Shown: positions 17,319 through 26,302, counted from the first letter of the stretch. The stretch: DNA of 64,000 nucleotides from Halorarum salinum (GCF_013402875.1 NZ_CP058579.1:1550001-1614000); one strand, 5' to 3'. Numbers and translations are program-made. The notes: generated by a model not told the origin, from the letters alone.

Positions 17319-18668
17319 CTACGCCGCTTCCTCGATCGCGTCGAGCAGCATGTTCGCGCCGATGTCGATCTCCCGTTCGGTCACGTCGAGCGGCGGGAGG
17401 ATTCGGAGGACCGTGGTGCCGCAGGCGAGGGTCAACAGCCCCGAGGTGAGCGCCTCGTGCTGGACATCGTCGCGGCGTTCGGTCGACTCGAACTCGACGC
17501 CGAGCATCAGCCCCTTCCCGCGCACGTCGACCACGCCGTCGGGGTCCGCGTCGCGGACGGTCTCCTGGAACTGCTCGCCGCGGGCGGTCGCGTTCGCGAG
17601 CAGGTCGTACTCCTCGATGGCCTCCAGGGTGAACACCCCCTGCATCGACGAGACGACGTCGCCGGCGCCCCACGTCGAGGAGAGCCGGGACCGCTCGTCC
17701 GGGAACAGCTCACCGCGCCCGATGGTCGCGCCGACGCGGGCCCCCTTCGCGGCCGTGATGACGTCGGGTTCGATCGGGTAGTGGTCGGAGGCCCACCACT
17801 CCCCCGTGCGGCCGACCCCCGACTGGATTTCGTCGGCGATCAGCGGGACGTCGTACTCCTCGCAGACGTCCGCGACCTCCCGCAGGAACGCCTCGGAGGG
17901 GAAGCGGTAGCCCCCCTCCCCCTGGATCGGCTCCACGACGAGATAGGAGACCTCCCCGGCGTCGACGTGGCCGCGTTTCGGGTGGAGTTTCTCGCGCAGG
18001 ACGGACGTCTCGCCGCCGTCGAGGAAGAAGCCGCAGGTGCACGAGGCGGGGTCGTCGCCGGCCTCGTCACAGAACGGGACGTCGTGGATCCCCGAGATCT
18101 CGGGGAACTCCCTGCGGTACACCGACTTCGAGCGGTTCAGCGAGAGCGCGCCGAGCGTCCGGCCGTGGAACGCCCCCTGGAAGGTGATCCCGTACTTTCC
18201 CCCCTCGGAGCGGTCGTAGCAGATCTTGATGGCGTTCTCGACGGCCTCGGCCCCTGAGTTCGAGAGGAAGACGGTGTCCATCCCGTAGTGGCCCGTGAGC
18301 TCCGTGAGCTCGTGCATCAGGTCCGCGGGGCCGGGGATGGTCGACTCGCCGGGGTCGCTGCCGTCGGAGACGTAGAAGTCCTGCCCGGCGATCTTCGTCG
18401 GGTCGACGAGGTCGAACTCCGCCATGCGGTCCAGTATCTTGGGGTTGTTGTACCCCAGCGGCGCGGCGGCGACGTGGGAGGTGAAATCCAGCAGGACGTT
18501 GCCGTCCACGTCGGTGACGAACGGTCCCTCCGCCTCGGCGGTGATGTCCCAGACGAAGTCGTAGACGTAGGTGGTGGTCGCCGCGGCGTCACGGTGGTAC
18601 TCGGCCCACTCCCGGGCCCGCTCCCCCGGCATCGTCGTGACGCTCGGTTCGACGCTGTCGCGGTCCAT
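17319..18668 (-). CDS. Class III aminotransferase (PLP-dependent)
   Basis: This 449-residue fold-type I enzyme has FLSNSGAEAVENAIKICYDR near residue 120, VEPIQGEGGYRFPSEAFLRE near 240 and PLIADEIQSGVGRTGEWWAS near 270 (the Asp contacts the PLP ring nitrogen). The Schiff-base lysine is in DVITAAKGARVGATIGR. The family includes GABA, ornithine, acetylornithine and lysine aminotransferases and broad-specificity racemases; motifs alone do not choose. ATG at 18668 matches the homology start. The insert DDPASCTCGFF near residue 205 adds two cysteines seen in archaeal members. Confidence 0.88.
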   Translation of the reverse strand: MDRDSVEPSVTTMPGERAREWAEYHRDAAATTTYVYDFVWDITAEAEGPFVTDVDGNVLLDFTSHVAAAPLGYNNPKILDRMAEFDLVDPTKIAGQDFYVSDGSDPGESTIPGPADLMHELTELTGHYGMDTVFLSNSGAEAVENAIKICYDRSEGGKYGITFQGAFHGRTLGALSLNRSKSVYRREFPEISGIHDVPFCDEAGDDPASCTCGFFLDGGETSVLREKLHPKRGHVDAGEVSYLVVEPIQGEGGYRFPSEAFLREVADVCEEYDVPLIADEIQSGVGRTGEWWASDHYPIEPDVITAAKGARVGATIGRGELFPDERSRLSSTWGAGDVVSSMQGVFTLEAIEEYDLLANATARGEQFQETVRDADPDGVVDVRGKGLMLGVEFESTERRDDVQHEALTSGLLTLACGTTVLRILPPLDVTEREIDIGANMLLDAIEEAA

Positions 18669-18791
18669 GTCGGGCGGAAGGCAGGGCCGAAAATAAACCC
18701 GTGGTAATCGTTTTCGTAGCGTCACCGTTTGCCGCCCGCGCCGGCCGTCGAACGGGGTGGGTGCCGGTTTACCCGTGCAGACCGGCGGGGC

Positions 18792-20081
18792 TCACGCCAC
18801 GGCCATCAGGACCGTCGCGCCGGCGGCGACCACGAGGAGCGCGGCGCTCCACCCGGCGACTCGCCGGGTGAACCCCCGCGGGCCGGCAGCGGCGAGCCCC
18901 GCCTTGACGACGATGCTGGCGGCGGTCGCGAGCAGCACCGCGACGACCGCGGTGTTCTCGCCGATGGTGCCGGCGCGGTAGAGCAGGACCGCGGAGGTCG
19001 TCGCGCCCGCCGAGGAGACCAGCCCGGAGACGAGCGCGGTGACGTACAGCCCCGCCGTTCCGAACTCGGTCTGGGCGACCGAACTCGCCGCGAGGATGAG
19101 CAGGAAGACGACGCCGAACGCGAGCGCGTTCCGCAGCGAGAACGGCGACTCGATGTCGACGTCGACGTGCTGGTTCCAGTCGGCGGTCACGCCCGCGACG
19201 ATGAAGCTCCCCAGCACGAGGACCCCGAGCGGGACGAACACGCCGGTCAGCACCGGCCCGTCGTGGCCCACCGTGAACGCGACGGCGATGGCGAGGTTCC
19301 GCACCGCCATGGCCGCGTTGGCGAGGAGCACGGCCGCTACCGCGTAGGAGACGCCGTCCTCCTCGCGGCCCTTCACGTAGTCCAGCATCGTGCCGACGAC
19401 GGCCGTCGAGGACGCCAGTCCGCCGAGGAATCCGGTGACTGCGATTCCCCGCCCGCCGTACGTCCGGACGAGCACGTAGTTCGCCATGCCGATGCCGGCG
19501 ACGGTCACGACCATCAGCCACGCCACGCGCGGCTCGAACCCGATGCCGTAGACGGTCTGCTGGCCCGCCGGGAGCACCGGGTAGACGACGAACGCGAGGA
19601 TGGCGAACTCGATCATCGAGCGAAGTTCCTCCTTCGAGAGGTCGCCCGCGAACGAGTGGAGCTCCCGCTTCAACACCAGCAGCGCCGAGGAGACGAACGC
19701 CACGGTGACCCCCTCGAGGACGTAGCCCGCGGCGACGAGCGCACCCACGCCGTACGCGACCATGAGCGACACGGAGGTCGTGAGCGAGAGCGACTCGGTC
19801 CCGGAGTCGCTCCGGAGCCCCCGGACCGCGAGCAACACCCCCTGCACGATGACGAGCACGCCGCCGACGGCCAGCAGCGCCTCGCCGACGTCGACCCGCA
19901 TGGCGAGCAGGGTGAACACCGCGGCGACGAGGCTCGTCAGCGAGAACGTCCGGATGCCGGCGGTCTTCTGCGACCACTCGCGTTCGAGCCCCAGGAACAG
20001 CCCGAGGGCGGCCGCGAGGACGAGCCGGGCGACCGGCTGTGCGAGCGAGCCGGCGAGCGCGTCCGACTGCAGGGGTACCAC
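18792..20081 (-). CDS. MgtC/SapB and DUF4010 membrane protein
   Basis: This 429-residue polytopic protein starts at GTG. An MgtC/SapB N-terminal domain (RLVLAAALGLFLGLEREWSQ; IRTFSLTSLVAAVF) is joined to a DUF4010 domain (FAILAFVVYPVLPAGQQTVY; AVTGFLGGLASSTAVVGTML; LVSGLVSSAGATTSAVLLYR). About 11-12 membrane helices are expected. MgtC proteins in bacteria modulate ATP synthase and magnesium homeostasis. The MgtC-DUF4010 fusion is common in archaea, but its transported substrate is unknown. Confidence 0.88.
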   Translation of the reverse strand: MVPLQSDALAGSLAQPVARLVLAAALGLFLGLEREWSQKTAGIRTFSLTSLVAAVFTLLAMRVDVGEALLAVGGVLVIVQGVLLAVRGLRSDSGTESLSLTTSVSLMVAYGVGALVAAGYVLEGVTVAFVSSALLVLKRELHSFAGDLSKEELRSMIEFAILAFVVYPVLPAGQQTVYGIGFEPRVAWLMVVTVAGIGMANYVLVRTYGGRGIAVTGFLGGLASSTAVVGTMLDYVKGREEDGVSYAVAAVLLANAAMAVRNLAIAVAFTVGHDGPVLTGVFVPLGVLVLGSFIVAGVTADWNQHVDVDIESPFSLRNALAFGVVFLLILAASSVAQTEFGTAGLYVTALVSGLVSSAGATTSAVLLYRAGTIGENTAVVAVLLATAASIVVKAGLAAAGPRGFTRRVAGWSAALLVVAAGATVLMAVA

Positions 20082-20202
20082 GATGGCTATGTAGTACTCA
20101 ATAGTGCTCCTTAAATCTCTCCCTGCCCGCGATCGGCGGCGGGCGGGCCGACGGCGTCGCCGCGCGCGACACCCTTTTGCCGGTTCCGTGAGGGGAGACT
20201 GT

Positions 20203-21360
20203 ATGTCCCTCTCGGAGGTCGACCGCGGCCGCGCGGCCTGGTGGGCGGTCGGCGCGGCTCTCGGGGCGGCCGTCCTCTACGTCGTCTACTCGTTCGTCGG
20301 GACGATCGTCTTCGGCGTCTTCATCTACTACGCCACGCGGCCGGTGTACCAGCGCCTCCGGCGTCGGATCCCCCAGCCGAGCGTCGCCGCGGGGGTCGCC
20401 ATCTTCGCGCTCGCGCTCCCGGCGCTGCTCCTGATGACCTACGCGCTGCTCATCGTCGCCTCGGAGGTCTCGGCGCTCGTCGGGAACGGCGTGTTCGACC
20501 CGACCGACGTCCCCGGGGTCGACGAGGACCTGATCGAACTCCTGTCGAACCCCGAGGCGCTGCTCGCGCTCGACTGGAGCCGGTATCTCAACTTCGGGAC
20601 GCTCCAGGGCGTGTTCGACTCCCTCGGGCAGGCGGTGGACACGATCGCGTTCCTCGGGACCGCGCTGGTCCACCTCTTCGTGATGCTCGCGCTCGCGTTC
20701 TACCTCCTGCGGGACGGCGGCCGCCTCGGCCGGTACGTCGTGCGGTACGCCGACTCGGACGGCGTCCTCGAGGCGTACGGCCGGGCGGTCGACCGCGACT
20801 ACAACAGCATCTTCTTCGGCAACATCCTGAACGCGATCATCACGGGAACCATCGGCGTCATCGTCTACTCGCTGCTCAACGTCTTCGCGCCCGAGGGCGG
20901 AGCGATCCCCGCGGCCGCGCTCGTCGGCCTGCTCGCGGGCGTCGCGAGCCTCATCCCCATCGTCGGCATGAAACTCGTCTACGTTCCGGTGGCGCTGTAC
21001 ATGGCCGGGCGGGCGGTCGCGTTCGACGAGACGGGGGCGCTCGCGTTCGTGCTCGCGTTCGCGCTCGTCTCGTTCGTGGTCGTCGACACCATCCCGGACC
21101 TGGTGCTCCGGCCGTACGTCTCCGGACGTTCGCTCCACGTGGGGACGGTGATGCTGGCGTACACGCTCGGCCCGCTGCTGTTCGGCTGGTACGGCATCTT
21201 CCTGATGCCGATGCTTTTGGTGTTCGTCGTTCACTTCGTCAGGATCGTGCTGCCGGAGCTGGTCGCGGGCACCGAGATAAAGCCGTACGCGGTCGATCCC
21301 TCCTATCTCACCGTGGGAGGACCGTTCGTGTACGGCGACGTCGAGTCGGACGAGGAGTGA
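20203..21360 (+). CDS. AI-2E family transporter
   Basis: This 385-residue membrane protein has about 8 helices. It has the family's N-terminal hairpin (LYVVYSFVGTIVFGVFIYYA) and the C-terminal block (LVGLLAGVASLIPIVGMKLV, then VVVDTIPDLVLRPYVSGRSL). The family was named for autoinducer-2 export, but members also act as Na+/H+ antiporters or anion exporters, so no substrate is assigned. The TATA-like ACCCTTTTGC lies about 25 nt upstream. It faces the PadR regulator gene, 27 nt away. Confidence 0.88.
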   Translation: MSLSEVDRGRAAWWAVGAALGAAVLYVVYSFVGTIVFGVFIYYATRPVYQRLRRRIPQPSVAAGVAIFALALPALLLMTYALLIVASEVSALVGNGVFDPTDVPGVDEDLIELLSNPEALLALDWSRYLNFGTLQGVFDSLGQAVDTIAFLGTALVHLFVMLALAFYLLRDGGRLGRYVVRYADSDGVLEAYGRAVDRDYNSIFFGNILNAIITGTIGVIVYSLLNVFAPEGGAIPAAALVGLLAGVASLIPIVGMKLVYVPVALYMAGRAVAFDETGALAFVLAFALVSFVVVDTIPDLVLRPYVSGRSLHVGTVMLAYTLGPLLFGWYGIFLMPMLLVFVVHFVRIVLPELVAGTEIKPYAVDPSYLTVGGPFVYGDVESDEE

Positions 21361-21387
21361 GTTCGGCTCCGGTCCGGTCGCCGTCGG

Positions 21388-21672
21388 CTACTCCCCGTCG
21401 AGGTCGACGTACTGGGCCTCCCACTCCCGGCGCGCCTCGATCTCCCGGCGGCCGCGGCGGGTGAGCGTGTAGAAGTTCGTCCGCCGGTCGCGCTCGCCCT
21501 TCTCCACGAGCCCCTTGTCCACGAGGGTGTCGAGGTTGGGGTAGAGCCGCCCGTGGTGGATCTCCTTCTCGTAGTAGTCCTCCAGTTCGTCCTTGATGGC
21601 CAGCCCGTGCGGCTCGTCCTGTCCGGCGATCGTGTACAGCAGGTCGCGCTGAAACCCAGTCAGGTCGTACAT
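21388..21672 (-). CDS. PadR family transcriptional regulator
   Basis: This 94-residue winged-helix protein has the PadR sequence GFQRDLLYTIAGQDEPHGLA, EIHHGRLYPNLDTLVDKGLV and NFYTLTRRGRREIEARREWE. It lacks the long C-terminal dimerisation helix of full PadR proteins, as haloarchaeal short PadR proteins do. A target is not evident; the convergent AI-2E gene is not obviously controlled by it. An A+T-rich promoter region (21673-21730) lies upstream. Confidence 0.9.
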   Translation of the reverse strand: MYDLTGFQRDLLYTIAGQDEPHGLAIKDELEDYYEKEIHHGRLYPNLDTLVDKGLVEKGERDRRTNFYTLTRRGRREIEARREWEAQYVDLDGE

Positions 21673-21838
21673 CGGTAAGTTCTCATCGGAGATTATTGTC
21701 GGTTCGAAATAAACATATCGGCCTCTCGCCGGTACGGCCCCGGCGACCCACGGTTCCGGAACGCTGACCGTCGCCGAAACAGGTAACGTGGATGTAATGT
21801 TTTTCCGATAGGGTGCATTCGCGTCCCGACACGCGGAC

Positions 21839-21847
21839 TGCTTATGG
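21839..21847 (+). promoter_or_regulatory. TATA-like box for the amphi-Trp protein gene
   Basis: TGCTTATGG ends 23 nt before ATG 21871, which decides that start over an in-frame ATG at 21844. Confidence 0.5.
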
Positions 21848-21870
21848 CCCGTCGGTCCGTATCGGCGTCC

Positions 21871-22146
21871 ATGGCCGAGGAAGTCATCTTCGAGCTGGAG
21901 CGGCGCCGGGATCGGAGCGAGGTCGCGTCGCTGTTGCGGGAGGTCGCCGACGCGCTCGAGGAGGACGGGGAGCTCACGCTGACGGCCGGGGACGACTCGC
22001 TGACGCTCGCGGTCCCCTCGGAGGTCGACTTCGCGGTGAAAGCCGAGCGCGAGACGGGCGGCGCAACCGACGAACTGAGCGTGGAGTTCGAACTCGAGTG
22101 GGACGAGGGCGACCGGACGGCGGACGGCGCGTTCAGCATCGAGTAG
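21871..22146 (+). CDS. Amphi-Trp domain protein
   Basis: This 91-residue protein (MAEEVIFELERRRDRSEVAS) matches the amphi-Trp domain: a helix (LLREVADALEEDG), then amphipathic strands (ELTLTAGDDSLTLAVPSEVD; LSVEFELEWDEG) ending at the conserved E-W. The family occurs in halophiles; its role is unknown. The leaderless start is set by the upstream TATA-like box. Confidence 0.82.
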   Translation: MAEEVIFELERRRDRSEVASLLREVADALEEDGELTLTAGDDSLTLAVPSEVDFAVKAERETGGATDELSVEFELEWDEGDRTADGAFSIE

Positions 22147-22263
22147 GGTCCCCCTGCAGCGAGCCGGGTCCGGCTACGGCGAGCAGATCACGCACGGCCA
22201 CGCGTCGTCTACGACGCGTTCGAAACGGACCGGCCGCTCGGAGTCGTGAAAACCGAGGGACGG

Positions 22264-22338
22264 CCGGCCGCAAAAAAGGCGGCCGGGCGTCCCCGAATTG
22301 GTCCCCGCTGACGCTTCGGCCCTCCAGACGAAGCGTCA
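22264..22338. terminator. Tandem hairpins between convergent genes
   Basis: CCGGCCGC (22264-22271) pairs with GCGGCCGG (22279-22286) around AAAAAAG. TGACGCTTCG (22309-22318) pairs perfectly with CGAAGCGTCA (22329-22338) around a 10-nt loop. Both lie between the ends of the amphi-Trp gene (plus) and a small minus-strand gene, so a bidirectional termination or mRNA-processing role is plausible. Confidence 0.5.
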
Positions 22339-22390
22339 CCTGCGGCTACCGGGGGTTACAACTTAAACCTACCGGGCCATCATGGTCGCG

Positions 22391-22537
22391 TTATATGTAC
22401 TCCTCCTCGAGCACCCAGCCGAGGGCCCGCTTGTAGTAGGTGAACATCTGTCGGATGCGCTCGTGACGCATCTCCTCGGAGTCGAGCTGTTCGGCGAGGA
22501 ACTCGTACTGCTCGCGGATCTCCGCTTCGTCACGCAT
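22391..22537 (-). CDS. 48-residue conserved-looking helical protein
   Basis: ATG at 22537 gives MRDEAEIREQYEFLAEQLDS and MRHERIRQMFTYYKRALGWV, ending LEEEYI. The charged helical pattern, typical of small haloarchaeal proteins, contrasts with the Arg/Pro/Ser-rich sequence of the same frame upstream. It lies 79 nt downstream of the cytochrome oxidase subunit II gene on the same strand and may share its transcript. Function unknown. Confidence 0.65.
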   Translation of the reverse strand: MRDEAEIREQYEFLAEQLDSEEMRHERIRQMFTYYKRALGWVLEEEYI

Positions 22538-22616
22538 GGGCGGGACTACGCGGGCCGGGAACTTGAAGAGGGGGACGACGAGCGGCGGGAGAGCGGCGAC
22601 CGGCGTTCCGAGCCGG

Positions 22617-23378
22617 TTACTCGGAGGAGTTCGACCCGCCGGACTGGTTCTCCATGATGGCGTCGTAGTCGTCCTGGGGAACGACGACCATCTGGAAGTA
22701 CATCTGGGAGTGGGAGACGCCGCAGTACTCCGCACAGTAGCCCTGGTAGACGCCCGGCTCGAGGGGATGGGTCTTGATGGTGTTCTCCTGGCCCGGGACC
22801 GCGTCCTGCTTCAGCCCGAGCTCGGGGACGTGGATCGCGTGAATCACGTCCCGGGACGTGACGGTGATGTACACGTCCTGCTCGGCCGGCACCAGGAGTA
22901 TCGGCCCCTCGATCCCCTGGGTCCGCGGATGGTCGACGTCGTTCGCGGTGAGCGCGCTCACGTTCTCCTGGGGGTAGTTCATGTCCCAGTTCCACTGGTA
23001 GGCGACCGCCTCGACGTGGACGTCGCCCTCGTTCGGGGCGATGTCGTCGCCGGTGAACGTCACGTCCTCGCTGGCGAGCACGCCGTAGGAGGCGACCCCG
23101 ACGAACACGAGGATGATCGCCGTGGCGACCGTCCAGGTGATCTCGAGCCGGCGGTTCTCCTTTGTCGGCTGCGCCTCGTCCGAGTCCTTGAACCGAAGGA
23201 CGGTGTAGATGAGGATGACCTCGACCAGCAGGGTGATCGGGATCGCGATGTAGAGGAGCTTCCCGTTCAGCTCGTTGATGAGCTCGGCGGTCGTGGACGG
23301 CTGGGCCGCCGCCGTGCCGACGAATAGCCCGAGGCCGCCGAGCGCGGCCAGGAGGGTCCCGAGACGCGTGCCCTTCAT
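22617..23378 (-). CDS. coxB: Cytochrome c oxidase subunit II (CuA)
   Basis: This 253-residue protein begins with a signal-like helix (GTLLAALGGLGLFVGTAAAQ), then the two membrane helices of subunit II (YIAIPITLLVEVILIYTVLR; EITWTVATAIILVFVGVASY) and a cupredoxin domain. All CuA ligands are present: His in DVIHAIHVPELG, then C-x-E-x-C-x3-H-x2-M in YCAEYCGVSHSQMYF. It passes electrons from the blue-copper donor to subunit I. ATG at 23378 is chosen because the preceding frame is low-complexity and the TATA-like GGTATTTACG lies upstream. Subunit I is not in the window. The gene diverges from the heme synthase gene. Confidence 0.94.
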   Translation of the reverse strand: MKGTRLGTLLAALGGLGLFVGTAAAQPSTTAELINELNGKLLYIAIPITLLVEVILIYTVLRFKDSDEAQPTKENRRLEITWTVATAIILVFVGVASYGVLASEDVTFTGDDIAPNEGDVHVEAVAYQWNWDMNYPQENVSALTANDVDHPRTQGIEGPILLVPAEQDVYITVTSRDVIHAIHVPELGLKQDAVPGQENTIKTHPLEPGVYQGYCAEYCGVSHSQMYFQMVVVPQDDYDAIMENQSGGSNSSE

Positions 23379-23561
23379 GTTGTCGCGGGATTCGTCCAGC
23401 CGACGTAAATACCTGCTGTCTTCGTTCGATTTCGACCCCGCCCGCCCGGGTCGGTGAGGTGTGAACCGGGCGCTCGAAGGGGCCGGCCCTCCGGGGTACG
23501 GAACCCGATAGCGGCTCCGGGAAGCGGGGGGTTGATATGCCACGCGCCGATACCCCCCGCT

Positions 23562-24998
23562 GTGCACCCGAAGCGGCTCCCCGCCCTGCTCGCCGCGACG
23601 GCGATGGGCGTGTACCTCCTGCTGGTGGTCGGCGCGACGACGGCCGTCACCGACGCCGCGTCGGCCTGCGGCGCGTGGCCCGCCTGCGGGAACGGCTTCG
23701 CCCTCCCGTCATCGACGGCTGGGTGGGTCGCGCTCGGCCACCGCGCGGTCGCGTTCCTCGTCGGCCTGCTCGCGCTCGCCACCGGCGTCGCCGCCCTCCG
23801 CGAGCGCCCCTCGACGCGCGTCGCGGCCGCCCTCCTGCTCGCGGTCGTCCTCTACCCCCTGCAGTCGACGCTCGGCGCCTACGTCGCCATCGCCGGCGGC
23901 GGCCCGCTCGCGACGGTCGCGGGCGTCACCGTCGCCGCCTCCGCGCTGCACCTCGTCGTCGGGCTCACCATCTTCGGCGGCCTGCTGGCCGCGCTCGCGT
24001 GGCGGCTCGAGTCCGAGACGGGCGACCCGGACGACGCGCCCGACGGTGTCCCCGACGGTCCGGCGTCCGCGGGGGAGCCGCTCGCCGACGCGGTCCGCCC
24101 GACGCCGCCCGCCTGGCGCGACGCCCCGCTCCGTCGGACCCGACTCGTCGCGGGGGCGTACTTCCGGCTGACGAAGCCCCGGCTGATGTGGCTGCTCTGT
24201 CTCGTCGCCTCCGCGGCGATGGCGCTCGCGGGCGGCACCGGACTCTCGCCGCGCGTCGTCGCCACGACGCTCGTCGCCGGCGCGCTCTCGATCGGCGCCT
24301 CGGGGACGTTCAACCACGTGCTCGAACGCGACGTGGACCGACGGATGCGGCGCACGAGCGATCGCCCGCTCGCCGTCGACCTCGTCTCGGTCCCAAGCGC
24401 GGTCGCGTTCGGCCTGCTGCTCGCGGCCGTCTCGGTCGTGCTGTTCGCCTCGGTGAACCTCCTCTCGGCGGTCCTGGGGCTGACGGCCATCGTCTTCTAC
24501 TCGGTCGTGTACACGCTCGTCCTGAAGCCCAACACCGTCCAGAACACGGTCATCGGCGGCGCGGCGGGGGCGCTCCCGGCGCTCATCGGCTGGGCCGCGG
24601 TCACCGGAACCGTCGGGATCGGCGGGATCGCGCTGGCGACGCTCATCTTCCTCTGGACGCCCGCGCACTTCTACAACCTCGCGCTGGCGTACCGCGACGA
24701 CTACGAGCGCGGCGGCTTCCCGATGATGCCGGTCGTGCGCGGCGAGACCGCGACCCGTCGACACGTCGTGTGGTACTTCGCGGGCACGCTCGCGGTCGGG
24801 GCCGCGCTCGTCGGCTTCGCGCGGCTGGACTGGCTGTACGCGCTCTCGGGCGCCGCGGTCGGGGCGGTGTTCCTCTGGGCCATCGTCCGCCTCCACTACG
24901 AGCGGACGGAGGCCGCGGCGTTCCGGGCGTTCCACGCCTCGAACCTCTATCTCGGCACCGCGCTGCTCGCCATCGTCGTGGACGCGCTGGCGGTGTAG
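23562..24998 (+). CDS. ctaB: Fused heme A synthase-like and heme O synthase (CtaA/CtaB)
   Basis: From GTG at 23562 the product is 478 residues. The N-terminal 190 residues form a CtaA/Cox15-like four-helix half (PALLAATAMGVYLLLVVGAT; WVALGHRAVAFLVGLLALAT) with a CGAWPACG cysteine pair. A Pro/Asp linker joins it to a UbiA prenyltransferase domain. That domain has NHVLERDVDRRMRRTSDRPL (first Asp-rich motif) and YRDDYERGGFPMMPVVRG (second). CtaB farnesylates protoheme IX to heme O, and CtaA hydroxylates it to heme A. Only half of a bacterial CtaA is present, so complete heme A synthesis from this protein is uncertain. Divergence from coxB fits terminal-oxidase assembly. Confidence 0.88.
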   Translation: MHPKRLPALLAATAMGVYLLLVVGATTAVTDAASACGAWPACGNGFALPSSTAGWVALGHRAVAFLVGLLALATGVAALRERPSTRVAAALLLAVVLYPLQSTLGAYVAIAGGGPLATVAGVTVAASALHLVVGLTIFGGLLAALAWRLESETGDPDDAPDGVPDGPASAGEPLADAVRPTPPAWRDAPLRRTRLVAGAYFRLTKPRLMWLLCLVASAAMALAGGTGLSPRVVATTLVAGALSIGASGTFNHVLERDVDRRMRRTSDRPLAVDLVSVPSAVAFGLLLAAVSVVLFASVNLLSAVLGLTAIVFYSVVYTLVLKPNTVQNTVIGGAAGALPALIGWAAVTGTVGIGGIALATLIFLWTPAHFYNLALAYRDDYERGGFPMMPVVRGETATRRHVVWYFAGTLAVGAALVGFARLDWLYALSGAAVGAVFLWAIVRLHYERTEAAAFRAFHASNLYLGTALLAIVVDALAV

Positions 24999-25679
24999 AT
25001 GGCCGCCGCGCTCGCCGGCCGTCGGGTCGAGGTCTCCCGCCGGGACGCCCTGCTGGCGACGCTCCTCGTCAACGCCGAACTCGCGTTCGTCGTCGGCTAC
25101 TTCGCGCTCACGAACGCGACGCTCACCTCGCCGCTGTTCTCGCTCTACGGGCTGGTCTGGGTGAACGTCGCCCTACTCGTCCTCGCCCGGTACTCGCCCC
25201 CCGCGGGGTCGGCGTCGACCCGCCGCCGCGCCGCGGCCGTCGCGGCCGGCTACCTCGCGCTGCTCGCCGTCTTCGGCGGCGTCGTCGGCCCGCCGACGCC
25301 CACTACCCCGAGCGGCCTCGGGGTCGCACTCCTGCCGCCCGGGTGGGGACCGGCGGTGGTCTACGGCGGGAGCACGGTCGCCGCGGTGCTGATGCCGGCG
25401 AAGGTGCTAGGCTACGCCGCGCTCGCGTACCTGCTGTACGGGACGCTCGTCGAGGCGTCGGGCGCGGGGGTCGCGGGGCTGCTCGGGGTCTTCTCGTGCG
25501 TCTCCTGTTCGCTCCCCATCCTCGCGACGGTCGTGGCCTCCGTGTTCGGCGGCGGCGGCGCGCTGCTGGCTGCCGCGGTCGGGGTGGGGTACGGCCCCTC
25601 GACGGCCGTCTTCCTGGTGACGGTCGCACTGCTGTGGTGGCGGCCGGGGTTCGACGCGCTCGACTCGTGGCGGTCGTGA
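24999..25679 (+). CDS. Polytopic membrane protein downstream of ctaB (DUF7546-like)
   Basis: This 226-residue protein with about six membrane helices starts immediately after the ctaB stop codon with no spacer, so translation is probably coupled. It contains AGLLGVFSCVSCSLPILATV, a C-x2-C within a membrane segment, followed by a Gly-rich turn (VFGGGGALLAAAVG). The cysteine pair and the heme-synthase neighbour suggest a role in copper or heme delivery to the oxidase. That is inference. I believe the family is haloarchaeal DUF7546. Confidence 0.7.
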   Translation: MAAALAGRRVEVSRRDALLATLLVNAELAFVVGYFALTNATLTSPLFSLYGLVWVNVALLVLARYSPPAGSASTRRRAAAVAAGYLALLAVFGGVVGPPTPTTPSGLGVALLPPGWGPAVVYGGSTVAAVLMPAKVLGYAALAYLLYGTLVEASGAGVAGLLGVFSCVSCSLPILATVVASVFGGGGALLAAAVGVGYGPSTAVFLVTVALLWWRPGFDALDSWRS

Positions 25680-25725
25680 GAGGTCCGCCCGTCGTCCCCC
25701 CCCTGAGCGACGGAGACGGCTTAGC

Positions 25726-25955
25726 CACACGGCGCGTGGCGGCCGCCCCTCGTGGGCGGCCGAATCGCGCGAGGGGCGAGGTCGCGACCGAAGGGAGGGA
25801 CCTCGCCGGTTGGGGAGGGCGAGGCTGCGGTGGGCGGGACTGAAAGGGGCCGCGCGACCCGAGCCCCGCGGGGGCTTTCGGGAACCACGCCACGACGACC
25901 GAGCCGACTCCGAAGCCGAGAGCCCCGGGAGCTTTCGGGGTCGACGTCACCGGCC
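25726..25955 (+). repeat. G+C-rich palindromic intergenic element, family B copy 1
   Basis: The gap 25680-26035 is filled by short nested palindromes (GCGGCCGCCCCTCGTGGGCGGC; GCCCCGCGGGGGC) and the core GGGAGGGCGAGG...GGGACTGAAAGGGGCCGCG. It ends with two GGCTTTCGGG / AGCTTTCGGGG blocks. The core recurs inverted at about 33150-33215. Long frames cross it in several phases, as expected for noncoding G+C-rich DNA. The unit is compositionally unlike the flanking genes and is probably a dispersed structured repeat. Confidence 0.6.
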
Positions 25956-26035
25956 CACTACCTTCGTCCTCCCGACTAACACGGCGTCGCTCGCCCCGGG
26001 ATTTACGTCACCCCTGCGACAAACCGTAAGATACG

Positions 26036-26278
26036 ATGACGGAAGTCGAGATCGAGTACTGCGTCCCCTGCGGGATGCTCGACCGCGCACAGGACGTCCA
26101 GGGTGCGATCCTGGACGAGTACGGCGAGGAAGTCGACCGCGTCGCGCTCGTCACCGGCGATGGCGGGGTGTTCGAGGTCCGCGCCGACGGCGAGGTCGTC
26201 TACGACAAGGAGGCCGACGAGTTCGACGAGGCCGCCATCGTCGATGGCGTCGGGTCGCACGTCGGCGCGACTGCCTGA
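26036..26278 (+). CDS. Rdx (SelT/SelW/SelH-like) family protein
   Basis: This 80-residue thioredoxin-like protein begins MTEVEIEYCVPCGMLDRAQD. The C-x2-C follows the first strand as in the Rdx selenoprotein family, with Cys in place of selenocysteine. VYDKEADEFDEAAIVDGVG is the usual C-terminal helix region. Such proteins are thought to act in redox reactions with thiols. The TATA-like GTAAGATACG directly precedes the start. Confidence 0.85.
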   Translation: MTEVEIEYCVPCGMLDRAQDVQGAILDEYGEEVDRVALVTGDGGVFEVRADGEVVYDKEADEFDEAAIVDGVGSHVGATA

Positions 26279-26302
26279 ACCACGGTCCGCCCCGCGCCCC
26301 TC

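Noticed and set aside
18729-20114. A 461-residue plus-strand gene opposite the MgtC/DUF4010 gene
   Set aside because: Extremely Arg/Glu/Asp-rich shadow of the membrane protein; no start signals.
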